From Heterocephalus glaber (lineage: Eukaryota; Chordata; Mammalia; Rodentia; Bathyergidae), in NCBI RefSeq assembly GCF_000247695.1, contig NW_004624730.1, positions 34,104,582 through 34,168,581 on the forward strand: a stretch of DNA of 64,000 nt, read 5' to 3'. Each line of letters begins with the position of its first letter. The stretch's first letter is position 1. A model generated the notes under the pieces. It saw only the letters and a list, made by a program, of their open reading frames with translations, was not told the DNA's origin and did no database searches. A program made the position numbers and the translations under genes. This document shows positions 48,323 through 61,202 of the stretch, piece by piece.

Positions 48323-48410
48323 GGGCCTGGGATTTAGCTCAGTGGTTCCACCACCTGCCTCGCAAGCGCAAGGACCCGAGTTTGATCCCCGGTACCAAAA
48401 AAAAAACAAA
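48323..48410 (+). mobile_element. tRNA-derived (ID-like) SINE
   Basis: 'gggcctgggatttagctcag' to 'tttgatccccggtaccaaaa'. Very close to the inferred family consensus. Confidence 0.95.
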
Positions 48411-48611
48411 ACTAAATTTTCAGACACTTCTTTCATTCCTAAAAAGCCAGGCTCTGACGGCAGAGATTCCTCTTCAGCAGACCAGGCACTGAATGTTTCT
48501 TGACGATAACATCAGACTGCTTTGTTTTTTCCTCTAAAAGACCTACTGAAGAGACAGGCATGGTTTTACGGCAAAATTCTCTTAGCTGAACACCAAAAAT
48601 ACAACTGTCAG

Positions 48612-48703
48612 AGCCAGGGATTTACATCAGTGGTTGCACCGCCTGCCTTGCAAGCGCAAGAGCCTGAGTTCGATCCCTGGTACCAAAAAAAAAAAAAAAA
48701 AAA
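48612..48703 (+). mobile_element. tRNA-derived (ID-like) SINE with a perfect 17-base target duplication
   Basis: 'agccagggatttacatcagt' to 'gatccctggtacc', then an A-tail of over 20 A. 'aaaaatacaactgtcag' at 48595-48611 is repeated exactly, ending at 48716. The long pure tail and exact duplication suggest a young copy. Confidence 0.96.
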
Positions 48704-49250
48704 ATACAACTGTCAGGGTGCTAGGACACAAACTATCTTCAAGAGTTAGCTATCATTATGCATCTTTAAAACAAATGATCAACTGTTCATGCGATAAATC
48801 TTCCTAAAAGATTAACCAGATAACTAAGTAATTTCTCTTCTAGGTCTACAATTCTATATTCACATACCAGATGCAGGACAACCACACTAGGTTTACCACA
48901 ACTAAAAATGGTCCTATCCTTTAGGGATGTGAGAAAATAAACCTCACTTAGTGCTTAATGCTTTATAACAAGATGGAGGTCACTCCACTGGCCTAGCATT
49001 CAGCCAAATGAGATAATCAATTTATAATCCAACTGTTTTTGTATTTTTTTTTTACATTGGTATGTCAGAAATTTTCAAGAATTGATAGTAATAATATAAT
49101 AATAATATTTAACTTTTTACATAGGCAAGATATATGCCCAATACCACACACTTCAAAGTAGCAGAGGTGGCACTGGACTGCCGGCTGACTCTGAAGCCAT
49201 TTCCCTCTACTACCATTAGCTACTAGGACTCAGCAGCTCACTGGGTCTTT

Positions 49251-49337
49251 TCCCAGGCTGGCCTCAAACTCAGTGATCCTCCTGCCTCAGCCTCCCAGAG
49301 GGCTGGGATTACAGGCATGTACCACCACTCCCAGCTC
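49251..49337 (-). mobile_element. B1-type SINE
   Basis: The plus strand carries 'ggctggcctcaaactcagtg', 'cctgcctcagcctcccagag' and 'ggattacaggcatgtaccac'. 'cagctcactgggtcttt' at the left and 'ctcgctgggtcttt' at the right are the target duplication. Confidence 0.93.
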
Positions 49338-49390
49338 TCGCTGGGTCTTTGGATCATAACCATTTTATAAATCTGTAGTTTGTTGGGGGG

Positions 49391-49470
49391 TTTTTTGGTA
49401 TAGGGGATTGAACTCAGGACCTTGTGCTTGCAAGGCAGGCGCCGGAACCACTGAGCCAAATTCCGGGCCC
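49391..49470 (-). mobile_element. tRNA-derived (ID-like) SINE
   Basis: The plus strand reads 'ttggtataggggattgaact' to 'gagccaaattccgggccc'. Its neighbours are a B1 on the left and an L1 fragment on the right. Confidence 0.93.
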
Positions 49471-49495
49471 AATCTGTATTTTTAATCACTTTTTA

Positions 49496-49800
49496 AAAAT
49501 TAATTTTATTGGTACAATTTAAATATACATAACAATCATATACATCAAAGGAGGTTTGTACCTGTACATAATATATCTTGACTCCTCTTTCTCCTAATCC
49601 CATCCCCTACCTTCAAACCCTTCTCCCCACTTATTTACAAAAGCTCTGTTTTCATCCCCTCCTTTCCCTTTCCTTTTTTTTTTTTAAGTGAAATAAATTG
49701 GACACATATGTTTAAATATCACATTGTCTCTCTGGTATGAGAAACTGAAAGGGTAAATAAGAACAAAAATGTATAAAAGATAATATGAAATAGGAAGAAA
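49496..49800 (-). mobile_element. L1 3' fragment with 5' inversion
   Basis: 49498-49680 matches the antisense L1 3' UTR seen at 3020 and 43737 ('ttttattggtacaatttaaa', 'ttgtacctgtacataatata'). From about 49683, 'aagtgaaataaattggacac' and 'gagaaactgaaagggtaaat' are the reverse complement of the adjoining L1 segment in those copies. The element switches orientation inside, as expected of twin priming. Confidence 0.85.
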
Positions 49801-49933
49801 CTGTAGGAGTTTTGATGTCAGAATTAAGACTTTAAATTAGAACTATGACTTAAAATTCACTCTAAGATTCCATTATCAGAGAGTCACTGAAATTTTACTG
49901 AACTAAATGTACCATTATCTGTTACACAAGACA

Positions 49934-50040
49934 TACGGGTATGGTGGCGTACAGCACTCAGGAGGCTGAGGCAGGAGGACTGCTGAGAGTTCGAGGCCAC
50001 CCTGGGCTACATAGTGAGGCCCTGCCAAAAAAAAAAACAA
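49934..50040 (+). mobile_element. B1-type SINE
   Basis: 'cgggtatggtggcgtacagc' to 'catagtgaggccctgccaaa' and an A-tail. 'acacaaga' flanks both sides. Confidence 0.93.
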
Positions 50041-50746
50041 ACACAAGAACAGCAGCAACAAAAAGACATAAAGCAAAAGACACAGCAGTTGCCCTCAAGA
50101 AATATAAGGTAGAAATGAGAAGGTAAAAAGAAAACAGCTTCGATTTCAAAGAGGTGAATTAAAAATGGCATGCAGAAGAAGTTAAAATGTTAAGCACCAA
50201 ATGGTCCGAGTTCCAAGAGGATTATAAAGGATAGGTCAGGCAAGAGCCCACTTCTGAGGGTTTCCCTATCCGCAGATGGCCATGCCTCACAGGAATACTG
50301 TCCAGATCAGCAGAGGCTGAGACAGGTTGAATCCAGGAATGGCAGCTGTCAAAAGGGCTGCCAAGTACAAAGATGACAAAGATGACCTGATTACTCTGCT
50401 GGTCTATCAGAACTGTAGCCATGAAACCGGAGCTCCTATGTCTCCAGAATGACGGCAAGGAAGCTGCTGAGGCCACTTTCAACTGCTAAGGCCATTTATG
50501 GTCATTTCTACAAAAAAATCTCTGTTAACTGACATCATTCCAACAAAGTACTATTCCTCTTCACCCAAAGAGACTAATGCCAGACATAACAAAGCAAAGA
50601 AATGATAAAAGTCAGGAAACATTTCTCTGGAAGTTTCCTAGGTCTCAAAATAACAGACATACAAGAATAGAAATGAAGAGATAATCCTAAATGGCACAAG
50701 ACACATTCAAAGGGTGACACAAAGGCTGAGTCAAAAGAACTAAGTC

Positions 50747-50830
50747 CCCCGCCTGGGATTTAGCTCAATGGCGCCGTGCCTGGCTGGCAAGCGCAAGGTC
50801 CTGAGTTCAATTCCCGATACCAAAAAAAAA
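50747..50830 (+). mobile_element. tRNA-derived (ID-like) SINE
   Basis: 'ccgcctgggatttagctcaa' to 'ttcaattcccgataccaaaa'. 'aactaagtcc' / 'aactaagttcc' is the target duplication. Confidence 0.94.
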
Positions 50831-51719
50831 CTAAGTTCCAATTCTGAAAGATGAGGCTAAATTCATAGGAAGGAGGCAGATGCCCCACATTACAGGAGTC
50901 TGGAATAATCTGGCCTGAATACATTAGAAAAGGAAGGCTGTGATGAGTTAAGACAGTGACAGTATAAAAAAATGATATCAAATTAGAAGGAATATAAAAA
51001 AAATTAAAATTTAAAAACTTAAGGAATATATACTCCAAATGCGATAAAACAAGGATAATGCCTGGATGATAGAAAAATTGCAGAATAACATTTATATAGT
51101 ACACAGCAGGGTGGGTCCTCAACTTTTTTGAGATCAGTTGGAGGGAGACTGCTACAGCAATCCAAGCAAAAAAATGTTCTAACTACAGAGAATACTATGG
51201 AAATGAAAATATAATTTATACATAAAGCATTCCAATACTTAAAATCTCAGTAAAATTCCAATTGCCTTTACAAATTACTTCCAAAGAAATACAAAACCTA
51301 AAAAGCCCCAGAGACAGAAAAGTCCTGCTGTCCCAAAAGTATGCACAAAAATAACTTCAGAGGGCACCTTTTCAAATTAAACATTAATTCACACCTGCTT
51401 CCCATGAGGACCATAGCACTCAGATATATTAAATTCTCATCTTTCCTCAATCTAGACTCTTAATGTTCTCCTTTCACTCTCAAAATCTATTTCCCATTTT
51501 TATCATATCATTCATTTTTACTGTGTCAGATGGATCACTGTTTTTCCTTCAATTAGTTAACAGTTCTTAGCACGAATGTGCCTTCCCCAAAAATATATAT
51601 GCATATGTATTTCATATTCATGCTTACTGAAATTAACACACCTACAAAATGACCTTTAAGACATCCTATTTAAAAAAATGCAATATGTTGTACATACTTT
51701 CACTTGAAAAATATACTTA

Positions 51720-53191
<1,472 letters not shown>

Positions 53192-53306
53192 TCAGAGTCG
53201 CCGGAGGCCCCTGGCCCCGCCCCCGCGGCCGCCGTATCCGTTCACCACCCGTCAGCGCTGCGTGTAGAGGTGGGACTTGGCGCTGCACAGAGCAGGGTTT
53301 CCCAGG

Positions 53307-53352
53307 ATTGGCCAGTCTGCTGCGGCTCCCCAGGCTTCCCCGTGTGATTGGG
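53307..53352 (-). promoter_or_regulatory. SSR3: Pair of CCAAT boxes upstream of SSR3
   Basis: 'gattgg' at 53307-53312 and 'gattggg' at 53346-53352 are CCAAT motifs on the minus strand, in the gene's direction, about 40 bases apart. They suit NF-Y binding. Neither is followed at the right spacing by CCACG, so neither is a classic ER-stress element. Confidence 0.6.
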
Positions 53353-53364
53353 CGAGGGGGCAAG

Positions 53365-53407
53365 ACTTCCGGATTCCTGGCCTTTCACGTGACTCGGAGT
53401 TGTAGTT
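53365..53407 (-). promoter_or_regulatory. SSR3: ETS, E-box and ZNF143-like motifs upstream of SSR3
   Basis: ACTTCCGG at 53365-53372 is an ETS site. The palindrome TCACGTGA at 53385-53392 is an E-box of USF/TFE3 type. 'ggagttgtagtt' at 53396-53407, read on the minus strand as AACTACAACTCC, resembles a ZNF143-type promoter motif. Motif matches only. Confidence 0.5.
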
Positions 53408-54778
53408 TTAGTGGGTACTTTTATTTTTAATTAACAAAACTTTATTGTCGTTCCACTTCAAACCTCTTGACAGACTCCTGGGTTCCCAGTCTTTAGAATT
53501 CAAAAATAAAAATCTTTTTGAACCCCCCTTGTCATATATTCATTAATTTAGCAAGTACAGTACAGTATGTGGCTAGTATCTTCTGTGAGTTCTCAGCACT
53601 GGGGGCAATAGCGGAGGACATAGAGAATCCTATAGCTAACACGTGTAAAATCTGTCGTCCTTTACCACATGCAGTATTTTATTACATACCTTCAAGAATA
53701 CTAGGACATGCACATCATTACCCCCACAACAGATGAAGAAGTTGAGGGTGGGAGATTGGAGGTACTACTCTTTAGGATGTAGACTCTTCATGGAAACAAC
53801 CGGCTACCCTTGTACAAAAAAAAGAAGAATATGTCGTCATTGCTTGTAAAGACCTCAACAAGGTCATGAGTTCCTCATGAGGAAGAAATGATCTCAAAAT
53901 GAAGATGATATTTAACTGTACCTAATACATTCACAGATTACTACTATTGTGTTGCTTTCAACTAAATCTTTAGATTAGGATGTCTTCCAAAACGTGCACT
54001 CTGAGGAAAGAATACATTGGCGAGGCAGGACTCTTTCTCTGAAGCCAGAATGATTGAATTTACCTAGCACAACTAGATGCCATTCTTAACATCAAAATTA
54101 TCGCTTTTTCTTCAAAAAAGGATATTCAACATCACTCTCAGCAAATGCTTTTCTTTATATTACTGAGGACACCCCAGCGTATCAGGCAAAATTTCCTCAA
54201 TCTCCAGCTTTGTAGATATTTTTTCTTCCAGCTTTGTAGATATCTTTTCCTCTCTGCTTATCCAAATTGCAACTGACCTGCATAGGCTCTATCCTAATTG
54301 GGCTGTCTTCAATTTGTCAATCTATTCTCTACACAAGTACCAGAATGAGTTTTCTGAAATACAAATCCATTACCTACAACAAATACTCCCAAATGCCAGA
54401 AGTTTTCACCAATTCACCACAAAATTAGAAAGGAAAAGACCGTCTGGTATATTTTTCGTAAAACTAAATGCATTGATTTGAGAATATCTGGGTTTTATGT
54501 CCTTTTTTGATGTTAAAATGCTCTTTCTTTAATACGTGGTGGTAATTGAAAAAGAAACGTTTTTCGCTTTATACATTCTCCTCTCTCAGTTTTTCCTACT
54601 TAGTAAATCACATCCTTTTTTTACTCACTTTCTCTGTTTAAAATCCTAGGTTTCAATACAATTTTTTTCCCCTTCTCCATCTATAACCAATTTATAAACA
54701 GAAACTTTTGGATCTGCCTCCATAACAAGATTTCCTTCTGGCTATTTATAAATCAAAGATGTAAAAAGATGGCCTAAG

Positions 54779-54865
54779 GGCTGGGGATTTAGCTCAGTGG
54801 TTCCAGCACCTGCCTCAAAAGCACAAGGTCCTGAGTTCGATCCCCGGTACCAAATTAAAACAAAA
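54779..54865 (+). mobile_element. tRNA-derived (ID-like) SINE with a perfect 16-base target duplication
   Basis: 'ggctggggatttagctcagt' to 'cgatccccggtaccaaatta'. 'aaaaagatggcctaag' before (54763-54778) is repeated exactly after the A-tail. Confidence 0.96.
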
Positions 54866-55211
54866 AAAAAAGATGGCCTAAGATAAAAATTGGAAAACTG
54901 TAAGATCAAAAAGGACAAAATCATCAGTATATTTCTTAAAAAGAAGAAGAAAATTGGAAACAATAATAATAAGGTTAAGAAGAATTATGCCTGAGAAATA
55001 TTTTAACAATTAAAATAGGAAAGATGAAAGTTTGAAGTGGTAATTAAATAAAATGTTAAAATTTAAGTGATCAAAAAAAATTAGCTGAAAAAAAACTGTG
55101 AAACTAAAGAGACTAACTATAAATAGATGATAATATAAAATAGTAGAAATTTTCACAGAAGTAAAATAAACTATGTTAATCAATGGCGCTTATGACAAAG
55201 AAGGTTTTGGA

Positions 55212-55299
55212 GGGCCGGGCATTTAGCTCAGTGGTTGCGGTGCCTGCCTCACAAGCACAAGGTCCAGAGTTTGATCACCAGTACCAAAAAAAAAAAAAA
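55212..55299 (+). mobile_element. tRNA-derived (ID-like) SINE
   Basis: 'gggccgggcatttagctcag' to 'ttgatcaccagtaccaaaaa'. 'aaggtt' occurs on both sides. Confidence 0.94.
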
Positions 55300-56094
55300 G
55301 GTTAGCACACTTCAGATACTGAAGCAATGTTTTCGGGCCCCAAAATTACCTAATTGTTTCTGAAGACCAGCAACATCTATGAACCTGGTTTTCATAGGCA
55401 TGGGGCACTAGACAAACAGGGTATACATTGTGCTGAAGAACAGGCGAAGAGGCAGCCAATAAATTCAATTCAAATAAAGATTTACGATAAACTGTTCTCA
55501 TTTCAATATAACTCAACTATATGAAGGAATCAGGTGGATTTGATTCTATACCAGCCCAATTTAATCTGTAGATTTCAGATTTATCATTTCTGCTTTATCA
55601 CTTTACACTTACCAGATTGGGTAAAATTTTTAAGCAATCATATTAATTGCTGTCAGGGGTATATAGACAGGAATTTTCTCTCATCCATTCCTGATGGCTT
55701 TGTGGAAGAAAGTCCGGCAAGTTAGCAATCTATATCCTTTTCTGCAGCAGACACTGTAAATTGCCCAACCAATAAAGAAAGCCACTGCTAGCTTTTCACT
55801 GGGCCTTTAAAAAGAATAACAAATGGATCATCTAAAGGAGTTGAAAAAAAAGAGAAAAAAAAGGTTCCCCTCTTTTAAAGCCCATTTGAAAATGTAAATC
55901 TCATTATGGAAATAATTTTGAAAGAAGACATAGAAGACTTACATAAGTCTCTAGGTTTAACATTTCAATTCTCACCTGCAAGATGACTGACTCAGTCAAA
56001 CTACATTTTTCAGGCACATAATGATTCAACAAATAATGATTGAGAAGGTACTACGTGAAAGATACTATGCTAGACCTTGTAAGTAACCAAATAA

Positions 56095-56335
56095 CAATCA
56101 TTATTATGATTGCAATAACCAGTGTTTACTGAGTCAAGCTCTGGGCTTGGTCCTTCACATGTATGGCCTGATTTAATCCTTACAACAACCCTATGAAATG
56201 TGTTGTTATTATTATTATTATTCCTATTTATCAGATGAAGAAACTGAGACAGATGAGTAGAGTAACTCACTTAAGATTCCAAGGCTAGTAGGTAAGTGGT
56301 GGAGTCACTTTACAAACCCAGGCAATATGATTCCA
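56095..56335 (-). mobile_element. MIR SINE relic
   Basis: 'ggcctgatttaatccttaca' and 'acaaccctatgaaatgtg', then 'cagatgaagaaactgagaca' and 'acaaacccaggcaatatgat', are in antisense MIR order. A short (ATT)n run lies at 56202-56222. Confidence 0.7.
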
Positions 56336-56443
56336 GGATATATGATGTTAGTTACAAGTGAATTCCAGTCTTTTCTATGCTGGTGGGATCTCTGATTCCA
56401 AGGATCTGCCCCCAAAAACCCAATTTTGAGCCACCAACAGCTC

Positions 56444-56590
56444 TTCCTTCCTTCCTTCCTTCCTTCTTTCCTTCTTTCCTTCTTTCCTTCCTTCCTTCTT
56501 CCCTTCCTTCCTTCTTCCTTTCCTTCCTTCCTTCCTTTCTTCCTTTCTTCCTTCCTTTCTCTCTTTCTTTCTTTCTCTTTTTTTTTTCTG
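56444..56590. repeat. Long (TTCC)n/(TTTC)n polypyrimidine tract
   Basis: About 147 bases almost purely of C and T on the plus strand. It is adjacent to a B1 relic at 56589. Open frames rich in Phe-Leu-Pro-Ser or Lys-Glu-Gly-Arg come from it. Confidence 0.97.
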
Positions 56591-56687
56591 TCATATTTTG
56601 AGACAAGGTTTTACTCTGTAGCCCAGTCTTAGCTCACAACCCCCTGCCTCCCCTGGGATGACAGTCATAAACCACCATGCCTAGCCA
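56589..56687 (-). mobile_element. B1-type SINE, diverged
   Basis: The plus strand reads 'ttttgagacaaggttttact' to 'aaaccaccatgcctagcca'. The long pyrimidine tract is likely an expansion at its tail. Confidence 0.85.
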
Positions 56688-57252
56688 GGGCACTTTCTTG
56701 TGTACCAGTTGCCATGCACACTGCAGCTCTGGCCAATGCATCCTTGGACAGGTAGGATCCTGTGCCCAACCAATAGACCAACTGTAGTCAGCACGGCTGC
56801 TCTTTCCTTAGTGGATTCTCTGTCTCCAGGAGTTTGACTATAAAACCCAGAAAGAAATAGTTAATACAGTGTACACAACAGGAAGGCAAACTGAGAAGAG
56901 GTGCAAAGCAAAAGCCACAACTCCCTAGCAGCCATAAATTAAAATGGGAGAAATTAGAGAGATTCTCCAAAAACCTCAGGGCTTCCTCATTTCTCTCTGT
57001 GTAGGCCTAAAGATGATCCCCATTTTCTGCAGTAAACCCAAACACATCAAAACTGAAAACAAGACATACTTGAAATACATTAAAATACATAATATAATCA
57101 GGTTCTACATAGAAATAAATGTGTATAAATAACTATGTTTGACATAATTTATCATTTTATATATTCCTCCTCTCCCAAAGCATTGAAGGCAAAGAAGAAA
57201 AAAAAAAAAAAAACCTAAAGATCAGATAACTAATTTTAGTGAGGAAATTGTG

Positions 57253-57388
57253 GCATCACTGGGCACTTGGGAGGCTGAGATAGGAGAATTGGTCCCAGTT
57301 CGAGGCCAGCCTGATTTACATAGGGAGTTCAAGGCCACCCTGAACTACAGAGCGAGACCTTGTCTCAAAGAGAGAGAGAGAGAGAGAG
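57253..57388 (+). mobile_element. B1-type SINE, 5'-truncated, with (GA)n tail
   Basis: 'gggcacttgggaggctgaga' to 'agcgagaccttgtctcaaag', then GA repeats to about 57388. The doubled 'ggccagcctg' / 'ggccaccctg' segment is present. Confidence 0.92.
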
Positions 57389-57578
57389 TCAGTATAACTA
57401 AAAAAGCTCAATTTTCCAAAATGCACTGAAATTGAGACAGATTAGACAGACAGAATCAACAGCAAATATTGTGTAGGCTAAACACAATGAGTTTGGATTT
57501 ACTCTGTCTCATAAACTCTCCAGTGTAAGGATATTTAAATACACGTGGTAAAAAAAAAAAAAAAAAAAAGTAATGTAT

Positions 57579-57738
57579 AGCTGGACATGGTGGTGCAGAC
57601 TTACAATCCCAGCACTCAGAAGGCTAAGGAGAGAGGATCACCAAAAGTTTGAGGTCAGCCTAGGCTACATAGTGAGTTCAAGTCCAGCCTGGACTACATT
57701 GTGAGACCTTGTCCCCCAAAACAAACAAACAAGCAAAG
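57579..57738 (+). mobile_element. B1-type SINE with the extra segment
   Basis: 'agctggacatggtggtgcag' to 'gagaccttgtcccccaaaac'. 'taatgtata' / 'aatgtataat' flanks it. A run of about 19 A lies just before it at 57551-57569. Confidence 0.94.
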
Positions 57739-57849
57739 CCAAATGTATAATGATAAAAGCCTTATCTTCAAGGGAAAAAATCCTTCACACTTCAGAAAGA
57801 AATGTGCACTTTTGCCCAAAATGCTGGGGAACATTAGGCCCTAAGTCTT

Positions 57850-57944
57850 TATTTTTATTTTATTTTATTGTATTTGGTACCAGGGATCTAACTCGGGTCC
57901 TTGGGCTTGCACAGCAGGGGCAAAAACCACTGAGCTAAATCCCC
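57850..57944 (-). mobile_element. tRNA-derived (ID-like) SINE
   Basis: The plus strand reads 'tttggtaccagggatctaac' to 'gagctaaatccccg'. 'taggccctaagt' is repeated on each side. Confidence 0.94.
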
Positions 57945-59164
57945 GTAGGCCCTAAGTGTTAGTCAGATATCCTCCTCCACCCACTTAACCACTACTCCAC
58001 AAGTTATTTTTTATAAGGATAAGGTCTTGATAATTCTAAATGCACACTTCACTGTGGAATTGAATTTAAAATGAAATGAGGCATTAAAACATTTAGAGGG
58101 ATAAACATTGGTCTTTGAGCTCGAAGTTTATACTTTCCAAGATAAATATTGTTTTCCTTTTCAGGAAATATTGATGTGACCCAAGTAAACTGGGAACTGC
58201 TTTTGAAGCAGTCAGAAAAGCCTGTTTTCTTTGTGCTTAATGATATCCATAAAGTCATTTACTTCTTTAAGAAAATGATACATATCTGCAGAAAATATAT
58301 TATCTTAATAACCACTGATAGAGCCTGTAATACTTTAAGTCTGAAAACTCCCCCTGGAATCTTCTAAATGTGAGACTTATCACACATGTATCATTCATGC
58401 AGCACTGCAGGGCACAATAAAAATTAAGATTTACACTGGAAATCAATTTTCTTTTGTTACACACTTAACCCAAGCACTATGGCAACTGAATATAAGATAA
58501 AGTAGGTCACGGATTTCAACTGAAATGGCTTCCATGATACAAAAGCCAGTTATAATTTGTTGCTCATCTCTTAGGATTTTTTATTTTGAAATTCTTCTAT
58601 TTCACCCTAGTCAATGTTATCTAACAACAACCTAGTGAATAAAAATCATAAGACCAAATTATTGAGTGAGATTTATTCAATCTTCGTAATTTCTTCACTT
58701 GGTTTACTAATATTTAATGAGTAGTATCCATCTCTATACTCAGAAAACAAGGAAGGGAATTCCAGGTAAAAGGAAGAGTGTATACAGCTTCATGGTCATG
58801 AAAGGGCACAGTGTACTATTTGCAAATCATTTTAGGAAGCATTTAGGGAGTGATCAAAACCAAGCACAATAAAGAGATTTTTTTTAAAAAAGAGGCGGTG
58901 TTTTTGTCACTGTAGGGCCAATGGAATCATCTGTCTCCTAGGAACCTAAATGGACACCTACACCAGCTGCCTGGGCTATTTGTATCCAGGAAATAAAACG
59001 ACAATGAACTATAATACCCTTTGCATTATTTTCTGATACTGCTTTCCTTTGTCTCTTGGGAAGATATGCTTCTCTTTTATTAACTCATATTTTGTATTCC
59101 ATCTTCAAAGAGCCCTCTAGGACCTTCCCATACAAAATATCCTTTCTTCTCTCTCTCTCCTATA

Positions 59165-59335
59165 CATAGACCTTGTAAGTTTTTAGAATCAGAAAGAGCT
59201 GTCTGTTTAATCTGTCACAATAATAGCTGTGTGATCTTGGGAAAATTGTTTACTTTCTCTGATACGTGAGGTTGCTGTAAGTATTAAATGAAACAAATAA
59301 TGTGAGGCCCCAGTGCTGTGCTTGGGACAGAGTAA
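59165..59335 (+). mobile_element. MIR SINE relic
   Basis: 'agctgtgtgatcttgggaaa', 'ttgctgtaagtattaaatga' and 'ccagtgctgtgcttggga' match MIR order. Confidence 0.7.
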
Positions 59336-59420
59336 GCTGTCCTCTCTCATCTCTTAAAATGTTGTTTCCTGCTCAACTTACAGACCTACTCAGTTTTCTT
59401 ATTTCCTGCACACAGTTCCT

Positions 59421-59506
59421 ATACACACACACACACAAACACACACACATACGCATATGCACACACGCACATGCATATGCACACACACACACACACACAC
59501 ACAAAT
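59421..59506. repeat. (CA)n-rich microsatellite, interrupted
   Basis: Two CA blocks separated by 'cgcatatgcacacacgcaca'-type variants. Confidence 0.96.
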
Positions 59507-59525
59507 ACTCAAACATACAAGTGCA

Positions 59526-59661
59526 CAGGGTGTTGTGGCAGATGCCCATAATCCCAACACTTGGAAGACCAAGACAGGAGGATCACCGAAAGTTCAAGGT
59601 CAGCCTGGACTGCAGAGAGAGACCCTGTCTCAAAAAAGAAAAAAAAGAAAAGAAAACCACA
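59526..59661 (+). mobile_element. B1-type SINE
   Basis: 'gggtgttgtggcagatgccc' to 'agagaccctgtctcaaaaaa'. 'acaagtgcaca' before and 'acaagtgcatg' after form the target duplication. Confidence 0.94.
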
Positions 59662-60451
59662 CAAGTGCATGCATATACTTTCCCTCAACCCTATTACATA
59701 CTTAAGCTTTACCTGCCCTTCATTAACAAAGAATATACTCCAACTCACTTCCCACTCATTTCTTGTCATGCTGCAACCTGGATTCCACACCTGTCTTTTT
59801 TCTGAATCTGCACCATATAGGGCAGCTAAATTGCCATATCTGGTATCTGACTGTCTCCCTCAGTTTTTAACTGCTTTACCTCTCCTCAGCATTTAGCATC
59901 ACTGAACATCTCATCCTCCTTGGGTTGTTCTTCTCTGGGCTCCAATGCAAGTGAAGGAGCCACTGGCTCCCCCACACCCCACCTCTCTGCCATGTCCCAC
60001 TCTGGCCCCTACTCTGACTCCCCTGCCCCTCTCTGCTTCCTGGGGTGAGTTTGCCACTCAGGCAGATATGAAATGGTCATAAAGCTATGGTGGCTCCTAT
60101 CAGTGGCCTCAGAAAGTAGTGCCACCTGGCAATAATTATGAAATGGAAATAACTTTTTCAGATAATTAAAACTAAATGTTGCCTCCTAACCAAGAAAAGC
60201 TAAGGTGATTCTTAAACACCCTAGTCACAAAGAACAAAGTGAAGGAGACAAGAAGATGTACCCAGAGCTTTACAGCAAGCATGTTAGGAAATTTACTTCC
60301 TTTTCTTCTTTTACTACATAAATACGTGATGCAGCAGGTAGGAGCAGAAATATCTAAAACTATTCACAAAGTTGCTGAATGCTATTTTAAAATCCAAGCT
60401 TCTATCAATTACAAATAAGTTGAGCTTTTTCTACAATTGGTTTTTAAATTC

Positions 60452-60540
60452 CTTTTTTTTTTTTTTTGGTACAGGGGATCGAACTCAGGACCTTGTGCTT
60501 ATGAGACAGGCAGCAGAACCACTGAGCTAAATCCCCAGCC
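60452..60540 (-). mobile_element. tRNA-derived (ID-like) SINE
   Basis: The plus strand reads T-run, 'ggtacaggggatcgaactca' to 'gctaaatccccagcc'. 'ttaaattc' flanks it. Confidence 0.95.
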
Positions 60541-60769
60541 TTAAATTCTTGATTCAAAGAAATCTTCATTCTAGTGTACATCAGTTATGAACTTTACATG
60601 GATGAATATCAAGAAATAGTGTAGAATCAGATAATGAACAAAGAAAAGGAACTGAAACTTTTCCCTTAGCCATGTTTTGCAAGTACTGCAATAATTCTTG
60701 ACTAAGAAAGCACAGTAGTTAATATAAAAATCACAGTGTACGATCAGAGTTTGTTACATACATGTTAGT

Positions 60770-60990
60770 TAACAGCATTGGCCCTGGAATGAGACTGCCT
60801 TAATTCCAATTCCACTTAAACAACTTGCCAGTTGTGTGAAACTGGGGAAGTTATTTCATCTAAACTCTATTTTGCTAACCTATACAAATCAGAGGAAATA
60901 ATGATACCTTTATACAGGAATTTTGGAAAGATAAAAAGAAACTATGTAAATTATTTAGCAAAGTACAAGACACATGGTTTACATTTAAAA
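60770..60990 (+). mobile_element. MIR SINE relic
   Basis: 'ggccctggaatgagactgcc' then 'gccagttgtgtgaaactggg' and 'gaggaaataatgataccttt' in MIR order. Confidence 0.7.
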
Positions 60991-61001
60991 TATATTGTTC
61001 A

Positions 61002-61040
61002 GGGCTGGGATTTAGCTCAGTGGTACCCCCCGCCCCAAAA
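61002..61040 (+). mobile_element. Truncated tRNA-derived (ID-like) SINE
   Basis: 'gggctgggatttagctcagt' followed at once by 'acccccc' and 'gccccaaa'. Only the 5' part remains. Confidence 0.8.
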
Positions 61041-61123
61041 TATGTTGTATAAACTTTTTTCTACATTCCCAGCCTTAGTTCCTTCCTTTGTGAGAAATTA
61101 TGCCTTAATTATTTGTAAATAAA

Positions 61124-61150
61124 TGTGTGTGTGTGTGTGTGTGTGTGTGT
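61124..61150. repeat. (GT)n microsatellite
   Basis: About 27 bases of GT. Confidence 0.97.
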
Positions 61151-61202
61151 CTACACTGAGAAATGAGGCAGGGGAAACTTGACTGCAGAAAGACAGAGTC
61201 AG

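Noticed and set aside
53307..53352. Classic ER stress response element in the SSR3 promoter
   Set aside because: The CCAAT boxes are not followed by nine bases and CCACG, so the defined ERSE is absent.
59302..59805. 167-codon plus-strand open frame
   Set aside because: It runs through a MIR, the CA microsatellite and a B1. Chance frame.
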